Below are positions 52,090 to 61,510 of a stretch of DNA of 64,000 nucleotides, in pieces. The notes under the pieces were generated by a model, which made no database searches, had not been told where the DNA came from, and was given only the letters and a program-made list of their open reading frames with translations. The stretch lies in NCBI GenBank assembly GCA_014382245.1, contig JACNKC010000115.1, forward strand, positions 1-64,000, in the 5' to 3' direction. This DNA is from Pseudomonadota bacterium (lineage in GTDB: Bacteria > Desulfobacterota > Binatia > UBA1149). How positions within the stretch are numbered: position 1 is the stretch's first letter; each line of letters opens with the position of its first letter. A program made the translations under genes and the position numbers.

Positions 52090-52198
52090 GCTGCTACGGG
52101 GCTCTCACGCGAGCCGTGACACGAATGATACACGAGCGCAGGCACCGGGGTAAGACTCGCGGTCGTTTTGCAGGAACGCCAACAGGCGGTCGCAGGTT

Positions 52199-53182
52199 TC
52201 AGACCGCGGCTACGTCTTCAAAACGGCCGCTGGACACCGAGCGGTAGCAGGCCTCGGCCACGGCTACCGCGGCCAGCCCGTCACGGTAACTGGCGGCCGT
52301 GGCCCCCCGCTTGCCCCCCACGCCGGCGGCAAAGGACTCGAGTATGGCGGGCACGGTCATCACCGGCGCGCCTGGCGTGAGCTCTCGCGGGCCGTCGGGG
52401 CCCAGGAAGTGAAGCGTACCCAGAACGTGGTCACCTACGAGCTGGCCGTGCTCGCCCGAGATTTCAATCAGGCCGTTACGGCTGTTGCTGCTTCGCGAAC
52501 AGTTGACCTGGGCCAGGGTGCTGCCGTTTGAGAGCTGCAGCGAGGCGACGAAGTTGTCCTCGGTGTCGGTGGTCACTGCGCTGCGCGTTGAGCAGGCCAC
52601 CGAGGATACCTCGAGGCCGGTGAACCAGCGCAGCAGGTCGAAGCAGTGGACACCGGTGTGCATGATGTTGCCGCCGCCCGATCTCGCCGGATCGTCGAGC
52701 CAATCGAGTTGCAGCTGCGGCGGAAAACGCTGGCTGAAGGTGAGTGTGTCGATGCGGCCCAGCCTGCCGATTTCGTCGCGCATGGCCAGGCAGAGCGAGT
52801 TGAAGCGCAGGGTGTGCCCGGCGATGCAGTAAATGTTGGCCGATTCGACAGCCGCGAGCATGGCCCGGCCAATTTCGAGGCCCGCTGCGACGGGCTTTTC
52901 GACCAGCAGGGGTTTGCCGAGTTTGGCCGCCAGGGTCACTAATTCGGGCAGCAGGGAGGGTACGGTCACCAGCACAACCGCGTCGACGTCGTCGCTTGCA
53001 ATCAGTTCACCTGCGTCGCCCGTCCAGCGACAGCCAAGGTTTCCGGCCAGGGCGAGACCCGCTGCTTCGTCGCGGCGGCAGATGGCCGTCAGTCGCAAAG
53101 CCTCCACGTCCTGCGCCGCGTGGCGCGCGTAGCGGCTGCCGTGGCGGCCCAGTCCGATGATTCCGAGCTTGGTGGACTGCAT
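52199..53182 (-). CDS. Gfo/Idh/MocA-family oxidoreductase
   Basis: The 327-residue NAD(P)-dependent enzyme has a Rossmann domain: LGIIGLGRHGSRYARHA at the N-terminus, VVLVTVPSLLPELV, and the EKPVAAGLEIG motif with catalytic Lys. The C-terminal alpha/beta domain carries GGNIMHTGVHCFDLLRWF, where the conserved D and H of the family sit. It starts six bases after the haloalkane dehalogenase stop, so it is the last gene of the hydrolase-ech-dhaA operon. The substrate is probably a hydroxy or keto compound, perhaps sugar-like. Function in the pathway is inferred only. Confidence 0.9.
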   Translation of the reverse strand: MQSTKLGIIGLGRHGSRYARHAAQDVEALRLTAICRRDEAAGLALAGNLGCRWTGDAGELIASDDVDAVVLVTVPSLLPELVTLAAKLGKPLLVEKPVAAGLEIGRAMLAAVESANIYCIAGHTLRFNSLCLAMRDEIGRLGRIDTLTFSQRFPPQLQLDWLDDPARSGGGNIMHTGVHCFDLLRWFTGLEVSSVACSTRSAVTTDTEDNFVASLQLSNGSTLAQVNCSRSSNSRNGLIEISGEHGQLVGDHVLGTLHFLGPDGPRELTPGAPVMTVPAILESFAAGVGGKRGATAASYRDGLAAVAVAEACYRSVSSGRFEDVAAV

Positions 53183-53188
53183 GGGTGG

Positions 53189-54064
53189 TCAGGCCCGGCG
53201 CTTGATCCAGTCGGCCACGGCGCGGCCTATTTCTTCGCCCGAGTCTTCCTGCACGAAGTGAGAGCCCTTGACGGTGACTTCTTCCTGGTTATTCCAGCCG
53301 CGGCAGAACTCGCGCGCCGCACCGACCAGTATGGCCCCCGGCTCAGCGTTGACGAAGAGCTTGGCGACGTCGCAAGTGGTGAGCCACTGGCCGTAGTTGG
53401 CGACGATTTCGACCACGTCGGCGGGTTCGCCTTCGAGCGGAATCTGTCGTGGCCAGGTCAGCGTGGGCCGCCGGTCTTCACCCGCCTGGGAAAAAGGTCG
53501 GCGGTACTCGGCCATTTCATCGTCGCCGAGGTCGCGCAGTATGGAGCCGGGCAGTACCTGCTCAACGAAGACGTTTTGTTCGAGTACCATGTCTTCGCCC
53601 GCTTCGGAGCGGAAGCCCTGGAAGACGCCGCGGGCCGCGTCGGGCCACTCGTCCCAGGTGAGAGGCATTACTATGGCTTCCATGTAGGCGATGCCCTTCA
53701 CCGCGTCTGGGTGGCGGCGGGCCCAGTCAAAACCCAGAGCCGAACCCCAGTCGTGGACCACCAGCGTCACGTTCTCGGTCACGCCCAGGGTCTCGAGTAA
53801 AGCGTCGAGGTATTCGCGGTGCTCCACGAAGCTGTAGTGGTCGGGTCCGCTCTCGGGCAGCTTGTCGGAGTCGCCCATGCCCACGAGGTCGGGCGCTATC
53901 AAGCGGCCGAGTCCCTCGAGCGGAGGCATGACGTCACGCCACAGGTAAGAAGACGTAGGGTTGCCGTGCAGCAGCACTATGGGGTCGCCCTCGCCCTGCT
54001 CCACGTGGGCCATGGCCAGGCCGTTGATCTCGGTGAAGGTCTTGCGTTGTTTCCAATCCGCCAT
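53189..54064 (-). CDS. dhaA: haloalkane dehalogenase, LinB/DhaA type (HLD-II)
   Basis: The 291-residue alpha/beta hydrolase removes halide from haloalkanes with water. The nucleophile is Asp105 in [14 protein letters not shown], the acid is Glu129 in [10 protein letters not shown] and the base is His269 in KGSHFVQED. The halide-stabilising pair is Asn35 ([10 protein letters not shown]) and Trp106. The segments [32 protein letters not shown] and [11 protein letters not shown] are very close to LinB of lindane degraders as I remember it. It is one base from the enoyl-CoA hydratase stop and six from the oxidoreductase, forming an operon. Natural substrates are often unknown in this family. Confidence 0.93.
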   Translation of the reverse strand: MADWKQRKTFTEINGLAMAHVEQGEGDPIVLLHGNPTSSYLWRDVMPPLEGLGRLIAPDLVGMGDSDKLPESGPDHYSFVEHREYLDALLETLGVTENVTLVVHDWGSALGFDWARRHPDAVKGIAYMEAIVMPLTWDEWPDAARGVFQGFRSEAGEDMVLEQNVFVEQVLPGSILRDLGDDEMAEYRRPFSQAGEDRRPTLTWPRQIPLEGEPADVVEIVANYGQWLTTCDVAKLFVNAEPGAILVGAAREFCRGWNNQEEVTVKGSHFVQEDSGEEIGRAVADWIKRRA

Positions 54065-54065
54065 G

Positions 54066-54869
54066 TCAGTTTCCTGTGAAGGTTGGTCGTTTCTTGTTGA
54101 CGAAGGCGTCCACGCCCGCGCGAAAGTCAGCCGTGCGGCCCGAGTCGGCGATGGCCCTCGCCTCCAGTTCCATCTGTGTCTCGAGCGATTGCTGCAGTCC
54201 TGACAGCAGCAGTGCCCTGCTGCGGCCGTAGGCCAGGGTCGGACCGGCAGCTAGTTTTGCAGCGAGCTTGTCGGCTTCCTGCTCAAGTTCTTCGTCGTCG
54301 ACCACGCGTGTGACCAGTCCCCAGTCGAGCGCCTCGTCGGCCGACAGCACGCGATTGGTGAGCACCAGCTCCTGGGCCCGTCGCAGGCCGACCAGGCGGC
54401 TCAAGAAGTAGGTGGAGCTGCCATCCGGTGTAAGGCCGACACCCGTGTAGGCCATGGTGAAGCGTGCCGAGCGAGCGGCCACGACGAGGTCGGACAGCCC
54501 GGCCAGGGCCAGGCCGGCACCGGCCGCCACGCCGTTGACCGCGGTAACCAACGGGGCGTCGCCCCGCAGCAGTCGCGACCAGGCCGAGTGCATGAAGCCG
54601 GTCATCTCCTTGAGCAAGGCAGGGGCCTTGTCGCCTGCCGACGCGAAGGCAGCCACGTCTCCACCCGCGCAGAAGGCCTTGCCCGTGCCGCTTATGAGCA
54701 CGCACCTCGCGGCGGGGTCTTCGTCTATGCGGATGGCTACGTCTGACAGTTCGCGGCAGGTAGGCAGGTCAAGCGAGTTCATCGCTTCGGGGCGGTCGAG
54801 CGTCAGCCGCGCGATTCCCTCTGAGACCTGGTAGTTGATGTTCTGGTAGTTGTTGGCTTCGTTGGACAA
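54066..54869 (-). CDS. enoyl-CoA hydratase/isomerase (crotonase) family protein
   Basis: The 267-residue protein starts at TTG 54869. The crotonase fold has its first oxyanion segment in [15 protein letters not shown] and its second in [23 protein letters not shown]. The catalytic-Glu positions read [16 protein letters not shown], with Asp/Gly, so the enzyme may be an isomerase or CoA-thioester hydrolase rather than a hydratase. The start has only a weak GGGG upstream. The gene is followed directly by the haloalkane dehalogenase, and precedes it in transcription. A role in side-chain or fatty-acid degradation is inferred. Confidence 0.9.
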   Translation of the reverse strand: MSNEANNYQNINYQVSEGIARLTLDRPEAMNSLDLPTCRELSDVAIRIDEDPAARCVLISGTGKAFCAGGDVAAFASAGDKAPALLKEMTGFMHSAWSRLLRGDAPLVTAVNGVAAGAGLALAGLSDLVVAARSARFTMAYTGVGLTPDGSSTYFLSRLVGLRRAQELVLTNRVLSADEALDWGLVTRVVDDEELEQEADKLAAKLAAGPTLAYGRSRALLLSGLQQSLETQMELEARAIADSGRTADFRAGVDAFVNKKRPTFTGN

Positions 54870-54950
54870 GGCGGTTTACCCCCGTCGCGACGAATCCCAC
54901 GCCTGCCAGCCTGAGTCAAAGTGCATGCGTTTGAGCCGGAAGCCTCTACG

Positions 54951-56651
54951 CTACTCGGCCGAAAGCACCGTGACGTCCGGGGCGCTGTCGAGGCCGGTGC
55001 GCACCAGGCGAGCAGCCGAAACTCCACCGTGGATCTGCATCTCAAAGAATGCCAGCGTCGCCGCGCGCGTGAGTTCGTGCTGGCGAGCAAAGAACATGTG
55101 CGTGGGTGGAGGCAGGGGGCAGATCGGCTCGCAGGCCGACCCCGTGGTGTCTACGCCGGCAGCCGCGCCGCCGAGAAAACCCGGGTCGAAGCCGCCACTG
55201 GACGGCAGGGGTCTAGGGTCACCGGGTTGGAGAAAAACGCCGGTACAGATTCCCTCGTCGCCGTTTTCTTCGGGGGCGAAGGTGAGCCTGTCGGCGAAGC
55301 TCATGTGGGTACCGCCGTCGAGGGTAACCAGGAACTTCGACGGATCGGCCAAGCTGTAGGGCACGGCCTGGTTACTGTTGTATGGAGTGATGAGGTCCTC
55401 GTCGCCGCCCAGTATCATCAGCGGTGCGCTGCCGCCGTCGTAAAAGGTCTCGGTAAACGCGCAGGCAAAGGGGGCAAGCGCCACCACGGCGTCTATGCGC
55501 GGGTCTACGAGATCCAGGTGGTAGCCCGACAGCAGCACGGTGGCTCCGCCCAGCGAGTGGCCGGTGGCACCAACCCGCGTGGTATCAATGGCTCCGAAGA
55601 AAAAGTCGCCTGGGTCGGCGTTCATGGTCTCGAGGCTGTCGAGCAGGAAGGAAAGGTCCAGTGCCTGGTTGGCCAGGTCGAGCAGCGTCGAACCACCGGG
55701 GGCAGACAACCACGACAGCGGAAAGTTGGGGGCTATTACTATGTAGCCTCGACTGGCGAGGTGTCGGGTGAGGCCGGCCGAATCAGAGTTGACGCCACCG
55801 AAACCATGCGCGCGCACGACCACCGGCCACGGAGCACCGGAGGTCTGCAGGGGGGCGTTTACGAATTGTCCGAACGCGGGCGAGACCACGCCCGGGTACC
55901 AGATCTGTACTTCCAGGCTGCGTTCGGCGGCACCGGGAAAACTCCCGTTGGCGGGTACCGTCCTGCTGCTGTCGACCAGCGTGAGCGACTTGTTGCCCAC
56001 GCCGTACTCCCGCAGCTCGGCGAAATCTTCTACGCCGAGGTCGGCGAGGTCGGCTTCGATTTCAATGTAAGCGTCGTCAACGTGGGCCGACACGGCGGCG
56101 GTGTCTCCCGTTGAAGGGCACTGGCCGCCGGCCTTGGTTTCAGCTTTATCGAATCCGGACGCGAACTTGGAGTCACACTTGGTAAAATCGGGCGCGGCAA
56201 CCTTGGCTTCGGCCTTGGCCTGGGCCTTGAGAACGCAAGCCAGCTGTTTACCGGAGGCCTTGAGCTTGGCCGCACGGCACTTAGAGGCGGTCTTGGTCGA
56301 GTCGCCGTTTCCGACCAGTTCCAGTGTCACCTGCGAAGCGACCAACTCGAGCCTGGGCTCCACCGCGGCCACGGTGCCACCCGCGCGGCACTGCTCCTTG
56401 GCTTCGACCTTGGCAAAAGCTGCGGCCAGTTTGCTCGCACACTTGGACACGTCGGCGGTGGTGCCTTTGATCTCGGCCTTGGCCTCGGCCTTGAGCCTGC
56501 ACAGGCCGGCCTTACCGGCCTGCTTGAGCTTGTTCATCTTGCACTTGGTCTCAGAGGTCGGCCCCGCAAGTGCGGTGGGTGCGGTGGCCAGCGCAACAAA
56601 AATAAAAAGGCCCAGAAGGGCTGCGACGTTCTTGGGGCGGACGGTCTTCAT
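54951..56651 (-). CDS. secreted alpha/beta hydrolase with a duplicated Lys/Ala/Cys-rich domain
   Basis: The 566-residue protein has a signal peptide (residues about 1-29). Residues about 36-190 are two copies of a roughly 65-residue helical, Lys/Ala-rich domain with spaced Cys: CKMNKLKQAGKAGLCRLKAEAKA and CRAAKLKASGKQLACVLKAQAKA. I have seen similar units as lineage-specific modules in deltaproteobacterial and Binatota-like genomes. Residues about 225-560 are a chlorophyllase/PET-hydrolase-like alpha/beta hydrolase, with GHSLGGATVLL as the nucleophile elbow and a late THMSFAD. It lies 81 bases upstream of the ech gene on the same strand. Confidence 0.85.
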   Translation of the reverse strand: MKTVRPKNVAALLGLFIFVALATAPTALAGPTSETKCKMNKLKQAGKAGLCRLKAEAKAEIKGTTADVSKCASKLAAAFAKVEAKEQCRAGGTVAAVEPRLELVASQVTLELVGNGDSTKTASKCRAAKLKASGKQLACVLKAQAKAEAKVAAPDFTKCDSKFASGFDKAETKAGGQCPSTGDTAAVSAHVDDAYIEIEADLADLGVEDFAELREYGVGNKSLTLVDSSRTVPANGSFPGAAERSLEVQIWYPGVVSPAFGQFVNAPLQTSGAPWPVVVRAHGFGGVNSDSAGLTRHLASRGYIVIAPNFPLSWLSAPGGSTLLDLANQALDLSFLLDSLETMNADPGDFFFGAIDTTRVGATGHSLGGATVLLSGYHLDLVDPRIDAVVALAPFACAFTETFYDGGSAPLMILGGDEDLITPYNSNQAVPYSLADPSKFLVTLDGGTHMSFADRLTFAPEENGDEGICTGVFLQPGDPRPLPSSGGFDPGFLGGAAAGVDTTGSACEPICPLPPPTHMFFARQHELTRAATLAFFEMQIHGGVSAARLVRTGLDSAPDVTVLSAE

Positions 56652-56741
56652 GCGGTACAGTCTCCCGGCTTACCTGCGAGGGCAGGGCCACTGCAGACTA
56701 TAGAAAGGATGGGGGTGTTTTGTCCAGTGATTTAACTCGTG

Positions 56742-56761
56742 AACCCCCCTTGTGGGGGCTT
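56742..56761. promoter_or_regulatory. GC-rich inverted repeat upstream of endonuclease III
   Basis: CCCCC-TTGT-GGGGG, flanked by pairing AA and TT, forms a short hairpin between two divergent genes. No T run follows. It argues against starting the endonuclease gene at the upstream TTG. Confidence 0.4.
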
Positions 56762-56848
56762 GCAATCGTGGGTGTGCGAACTTATTCGTCCCAGGTGACC
56801 GCTGCAGCAACTACGGGGGCGATTATCGAGCCGCTGACCACACGGCGC

Positions 56849-57490
56849 ATGCCCCACGTCCTCAAGCGTTTGCGCGACGCCTACGCGGGTTGGGACGCTC
56901 CGGTGGTCACGCTCATAGCCGAGACCACGCGCGACCCTTACCGCGTGCTGGCTTCCTGCATCCTGAGCCTGCGCACCCAGGACGGTGTCACGTCGGAGGC
57001 CAGTCGGCGACTGTTCGCGTTGGCCCCCGACATAGAAAGTCTGGCTCGGGCCGATCCGGCCGAAGTGCGCGAGGTGATCTACCCGGTCGGATTTTACAAG
57101 ACCAAGGCCCCTCAACTGGTAGAGATGTGCAGACAGATAGTCGAGGATCACGGCGGCCGCGTGCCCGACGACATTGACACGCTTCTCACCTTCAAGGGCG
57201 TGGGTCGCAAGACGGCCAACCTGGTTCTGACCTCGGGTTACGGCATGCCGGCCATGTGCGTGGACACCCACGTGCACCGTATCTCGAATATCTGGGGCTA
57301 CGTGTCCACGCGCACGCCCGAGCAGACCGAGATGGCGCTGCGGGCAAAACTACCCCGGCGCTACTGGCACGAATACAATGACCTGCTGGTGGCTTTCGGC
57401 CAGACCCTGTGTCGCCCGATTTCGCCAAAATGCAGCGAGTGCCCGGTGGCCAGGTTTTGTCCGCGCCTGGGCGTGGGCAAGAGTCGCTGA
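56849..57490 (+). CDS. nth: endonuclease III
   Basis: From ATG 56849 the protein has 213 residues, matching E. coli Nth; the longer track start at 56720 would run through a hairpin and lacks support. It is a base-excision repair glycosylase/lyase for oxidised pyrimidines. The helix-hairpin-helix FKGVGRKTANLVL includes the catalytic Lys, VDTHVHRISNIWG holds the catalytic Asp, and CRPISPKCSECPVARFC gives the [4Fe-4S] ligands with C-X6-C-X2-C-X5-C spacing. The LSLRTQD segment replaces the common LSAQATD, as in several bacterial and archaeal Nth homologues. Confidence 0.93.
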   Translation: MPHVLKRLRDAYAGWDAPVVTLIAETTRDPYRVLASCILSLRTQDGVTSEASRRLFALAPDIESLARADPAEVREVIYPVGFYKTKAPQLVEMCRQIVEDHGGRVPDDIDTLLTFKGVGRKTANLVLTSGYGMPAMCVDTHVHRISNIWGYVSTRTPEQTEMALRAKLPRRYWHEYNDLLVAFGQTLCRPISPKCSECPVARFCPRLGVGKSR

Positions 57491-57495
57491 GACGC

Positions 57496-60400
57496 TCACG
57501 CTCGGGTAACGCGGCGGTACACGCGCGGCAGTTCGCCGGGCAGCGAGCTTATGTCGTCTATGACCGAGTAGCGCGCGCCGGGGCACATGTCGCGCAGGTA
57601 GTCGTGTCCCGAGGGGTCTATGGTTATGCAGAAGCTGCCCACGCCCGAGCGTTCCAGCTCCTGCAGGGCCATGGCGGTGTCGCGTATGCCGTAGGTGTTT
57701 GAGCGCCGGTCTTCGCCGTAGTCGCTGTCCTGCGGAAACCCGTCGCTTAGAAGTATCAGGTGGCGGGAGCGTGCGCTCACGCGGGACAGCTTGTCGGCCG
57801 AGTGCCTCAGCGCGGTGCCCATGCGCGTTGAGCGACGGGGCTGGATGGCACCTATGCGACCCTTCACCATCGGTCCCATGGTCTCAACGAAAGACTTGAC
57901 CTGGTAGTACTCCACGTTGTGCCGGCCGTTACCCGAGAATCCGTAGATGGCCCAGGAGTCGCCGATGTCTCCGAGCACATCGGAAAGCACCACCAGGGTT
58001 TCCTTTATCAGGTCAATTACCAGGCGTGGCTCGCCGTCGCTGTCGGCCAGGGGCTCGTCGGTAGACGCGCTCATGTCGACCAGGAACAAGGTTGCCACGT
58101 CGCGTTCTTCGCGGCGACGGGAGATATAGAAGCGATCAGTGGGCGACCTGCGCGACTTGAGCTCGGCCTGGGCGTCGACCAGGGCGTTGAGGTCGAAGTC
58201 GTGGCCGTCTTCCATGCCGCGTACCTTGCGGTACTGCTCGGGTTTCATGCGGTTGAATTCCTGCCGCACCTGCGAGAGCAGCTCGCCCGAGCGGCCGATG
58301 ACCTCGAGATAGTAGTGGCCGCCGTCGCCCTCGATGCTGGTCTCCTGCAGGCTGCACCACTGGCGGCGGTAGTCCGACACCTCGTAGTCCCACTCGTCGT
58401 AGAGATAACTGTCGGTGTGCACCTGTTTGCGCAGCCAGTCGCGCACGGCGGCCGTATCGCCGCGATCCATCATGGCACGCAGTTCGCGCAGCGAGTCCGA
58501 GGGGAGCTTGCCCAGCAGGTCGGTGATGTAGAGTCCCAGCCCCGGTTGCTCGCTACCGTGCGACTCGGAAAGCTTCAGAGAATCAGCCTGTTCAAGCAGG
58601 CGGCGTATTTCATCAGTGCTCATCGCCGTACCGGGGGCCTCGCCGTCGCCGTCGGCTTCGCACAGTTGCAGCTCTCGCTCGCCCGGGTCCAGGGATTCGC
58701 CGTCGTCGGGACCGGCCGTGGCCTTGTCGTTACCGGCCGCGCCGGGCATCGGGCCTGCCGGATCTTCGCCCATATCGCCGGGGTCGAGAATCGTCGCCCC
58801 GCCCAGCTCGATGAAGTTGTCAGGGTCGTCCGGGTCCTCGGCCCTCGAGTCGGCCAGGGCGAGCAGCGGATAGAGGGCGGCAAACAGGGTGGCGCTGTCG
58901 TACACGCTCGCTTCGGGACGGCGGAGTTGCCGCAGTGGTTCGGCCAGGGCCGCGGCCGAGCGGGCCAGCCGCGGCTCCAGGTCTTCGTGCTTGGCCCCGC
59001 CCACGGTGAGATGAAACAGCGCTTCGAGCAGCAGGTCGGCCGGGCGATCGGCCGCCTGCGGCGGTGGGTTGTCCGTGTAGTGGGCGCCCAGCCGTTGCAT
59101 GTCGATGGCCAGGCCGGGAAACTCGCGCTGCAGGCACGCGTCTATTCTCGCCCCGTCGAGCAACACGAACAGGCCGTGTGCGAGCAGCGGGTTGGGGTAG
59201 GACTCGAGCAGGGCCGTGAGGCCCGTCGACTCGTCGGCCGGCTTGTTTTCACGACCTGTAACGGCGGGCGGCGACCAGCCCAGGCTCTTGAAGTAATCGA
59301 GGTTGAAGTCAAAGCTGCCGTACTCCCAGCGGCCGGCTACATGGGCAACGGTGAGCTTGTACATGAGCAGGTTGTCTTCGCTGCTCGAGAACAGGCTCAC
59401 TCTTTCGGGAAGGCGCAGGCTTGTTTCATCGTCCGGCGACAACGGCGGTCTCAGCCAGGTGCCGGTCGACGCAACGAGCTGAAAATGTCGGCGTGACATC
59501 ATGCGCAGGTAGCGTTGCATGAGGCCTTCAATCTCTTCGAACTGCATGCTCGCGCTGTGCTCGACGAGCAGCTTATGGGCTGTCCTGGTGTGTATGGCCA
59601 GGTGGGCGAGCAGCGCCGCCTGGCCGCGGTCGGCCAGTTCGCCCGCTTGCTCGAGCCATAGCTCGACGCCCTCGCGCCCGCCCTCGTCGAGCGCCCGGTG
59701 CATGGACCTGAGGTAGGTGGGCAGCGCCGAGGGCAGCAGGCGAGCCACCGCGGGTGCGCGCGACAACAAGAACAAGGCGTCGTCCTGTTCGAGGTCGTGC
59801 AGGGTCGCCGACAGCAGGCGTAGCGCGTCGGCCAGTCCTTCGGCTGCTGTTGTCGGCTTAAGCACTTCTTCGACGGCTTCGAACAGTGCACGGCGACAGT
59901 CGGCGGCAAGAGATTCCAGCGCTGCTGGCAACGCGCTTACCAGTTCGCGTGCCGCGAGAGCGTCACCGGCGGACAGGTCAGCGCAGAGCTTGAGACAGCG
60001 CTCCTGCTCCGAGGCTTCGAGGCAGGCGAGTTCGTGGGCGAGTCGCGGCGGCCAGGGGGGGGCCTTGCGGCGGCCGGGTTGGCGGGCCGACACACAGCGA
60101 CTCCAGTGTCCCACCGACCCCGGGGCTAGCACGTCCAGCAGGCCGGGCATCGTTTCCACCAGCGCCCGGCCGGCCATTTCCTCTCGCCAACCGCCTTCTT
60201 CGAGCAGCTCGAGGGTGGCATCGCGCCAGGCGATCAGGGCGGTGGGGGCTAGTGTGCCGCTTTCCAGTGCCTGCGTGGTCGCCTCGGCAAAGTCGCTGCC
60301 GAGGCGACGCGAGCGCTCCAGCAGTGCGGCGCAGCAGGCCAGCCACTGACCGGGTTCGAGCGGCGCGCCTTCGCGGTAGAGATAATGGCTGGCCCCGAAC

Positions 60401-60681
60401 CAAGCGGACGCTGCGTCGCGCTGCTCGAGATCCTGCCCGAGAAGGGTGACGGTGTCGGCCAGCCAGTCGTGCAGGCGCGCCGGTGAGTCGCGGGTTACCG
60501 CGGCAGCCGCGACCAGGAAGGAGTGCGCCAGCGTGACCGAGCGAAGCGCCAGCAGGTCGCCGGCGGCCAACAGTTTTTCGCGGTCGGCGGGTGGGAGTGA
60601 AGCCACCGTCTCAAGCGCGGCTTCGCCCTCACTGTCGTCGGCCAGGTGGCGGCTCGACAACCACTTTCGTTTGTCGCTCAC
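57496..60681 (-). CDS. NorD/CbbO-type VWA protein, partner of the MoxR ATPase
   Basis: The 1061-residue cytosolic protein has no membrane helix. The N-terminal about 650 residues are helical HEAT-like repeats with many Leu/Ala/Asp (LLEEGGWREEMAGRALVE type). A Glu/Asp-rich acidic stretch follows, then the VWA domain at about residues 865-1055, with MIDAS site LVDMSASTDEPL, GFSGNGR and LILLSDGFPQD. NorD and CbbO have the same acidic-then-VWA layout and work with a MoxR ATPase to insert metal cofactors or activate large enzymes. It is 4 bases after the MoxR gene and unusually long. Its target enzyme is not visible here. Confidence 0.9.
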   Translation of the reverse strand: MSDKRKWLSSRHLADDSEGEAALETVASLPPADREKLLAAGDLLALRSVTLAHSFLVAAAAVTRDSPARLHDWLADTVTLLGQDLEQRDAASAWFGASHYLYREGAPLEPGQWLACCAALLERSRRLGSDFAEATTQALESGTLAPTALIAWRDATLELLEEGGWREEMAGRALVETMPGLLDVLAPGSVGHWSRCVSARQPGRRKAPPWPPRLAHELACLEASEQERCLKLCADLSAGDALAARELVSALPAALESLAADCRRALFEAVEEVLKPTTAAEGLADALRLLSATLHDLEQDDALFLLSRAPAVARLLPSALPTYLRSMHRALDEGGREGVELWLEQAGELADRGQAALLAHLAIHTRTAHKLLVEHSASMQFEEIEGLMQRYLRMMSRRHFQLVASTGTWLRPPLSPDDETSLRLPERVSLFSSSEDNLLMYKLTVAHVAGRWEYGSFDFNLDYFKSLGWSPPAVTGRENKPADESTGLTALLESYPNPLLAHGLFVLLDGARIDACLQREFPGLAIDMQRLGAHYTDNPPPQAADRPADLLLEALFHLTVGGAKHEDLEPRLARSAAALAEPLRQLRRPEASVYDSATLFAALYPLLALADSRAEDPDDPDNFIELGGATILDPGDMGEDPAGPMPGAAGNDKATAGPDDGESLDPGERELQLCEADGDGEAPGTAMSTDEIRRLLEQADSLKLSESHGSEQPGLGLYITDLLGKLPSDSLRELRAMMDRGDTAAVRDWLRKQVHTDSYLYDEWDYEVSDYRRQWCSLQETSIEGDGGHYYLEVIGRSGELLSQVRQEFNRMKPEQYRKVRGMEDGHDFDLNALVDAQAELKSRRSPTDRFYISRRREERDVATLFLVDMSASTDEPLADSDGEPRLVIDLIKETLVVLSDVLGDIGDSWAIYGFSGNGRHNVEYYQVKSFVETMGPMVKGRIGAIQPRRSTRMGTALRHSADKLSRVSARSRHLILLSDGFPQDSDYGEDRRSNTYGIRDTAMALQELERSGVGSFCITIDPSGHDYLRDMCPGARYSVIDDISSLPGELPRVYRRVTRA

Positions 60682-60685
60682 TGCG

Positions 60686-61510
60686 TCAGTCGGGCGGGAA
60701 AATAGACGACACCAGTTCGGCCACGGCTTCCTGCGTGGCCGGGTCGTCGCTGAGGGCCCGTATCATGGTCGCCTCGCAGGCCCGCTGCCGGGTGGTGCCG
60801 TGGTTGATCAGCTGGGCAGCGTAGAGAAGCAGGCGCGTGCTCACGCCTTCTTCGAGTCCACCCGATTTGAGTTCCCGCACGCGTTCGCCGAGGTGGGCAA
60901 GATCCATGGCCGTTTCCAGATCAACGCCGCTTTCGTGGGCGATTATTTCAGCCTCGCGGTCTCGCGGCGGGTAGCCGAACTCAAGCGTCACGAAGCGCTG
61001 TCGAGTGGATGGCTTGAGATCCTTGAGTACCGATTGGTAGCCGGGGTTGTACGACACCACGAGCATGAACCCGGGATGGGCCTGGGCGATCTCGGCGCGC
61101 TTGTCTATGGGCAGTATGCGCCGGTGGTCGGTGAGCGGGTGGATGAGCACCATGGTGTCCTTGCGAGCCTCGACCAGCTCGTCGAGATAGCACACGCAGC
61201 CGCTGCGCACCGCGCGCGTGAGCGGGCCGTCCATCCACACGGTCTCGTCGCCCCGGATGAGATAGCGGCCTACCAGGTCGCTGCCGGTCAAGTCCTCGTT
61301 GCAGGCAACGGTGATGAGGGGCAGGGGCCGGTCGTCGCTGGCCTTGACGAGTTTCCACGCCATGTACTCCACAAATCGGGTCTTGCCGCAGCCCGTAGGC
61401 CCCTTGAGTAATATGGGCAACTGCAGCTTGAAGGCGGCCTCAAAGATCTCAACCTCGTCGTTGATGGGGAGGTACCATGGGGCGTTTTCGTCGTGTTCTT
61501 TACCGCTCAC
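60686..61510 (-). CDS. MoxR-family AAA+ ATPase (CbbQ/NirQ/NorQ type)
   Basis: The 274-residue AAA+ protein has Walker [19 protein letters not shown] near residue 40, pore-loop [18 protein letters not shown], Walker [16 protein letters not shown] and a sensor segment [23 protein letters not shown]. This matches the CbbQ/NirQ/NorQ/GvpN group best. It would remodel a client with its VWA partner NorD/CbbO. It overlaps the zinc-ribbon TPR gene by 4 bases and is 4 bases from the VWA gene, so the three are one operon. No RuBisCO, nor or nir genes lie within the window. Confidence 0.95.
   Translation of the reverse strand: MSGKEHDENAPWYLPINDEVEIFEAAFKLQLPILLKGPTGCGKTRFVEYMAWKLVKASDDRPLPLITVACNEDLTGSDLVGRYLIRGDETVWMDGPLTRAVRSGCVCYLDELVEARKDTMVLIHPLTDHRRILPIDKRAEIAQAHPGFMLVVSYNPGYQSVLKDLKPSTRQRFVTLEFGYPPRDREAEIIAHESGVDLETAMDLAHLGERVRELKSGGLEEGVSTRLLLYAAQLINHGTTRQRACEATMIRALSDDPATQEAVAELVSSIFPPD

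Noticed and set aside
54921-56114. 397-residue plus-strand ORF
   Set aside because: It is antisense to the secreted hydrolase, whose signal peptide and GHSLGG motif are convincing.
57919-59496. 525-residue plus-strand ORF
   Set aside because: It is antisense to the MoxR-linked VWA gene and has Gly/Val/Arg-rich composition without recognisable domains.
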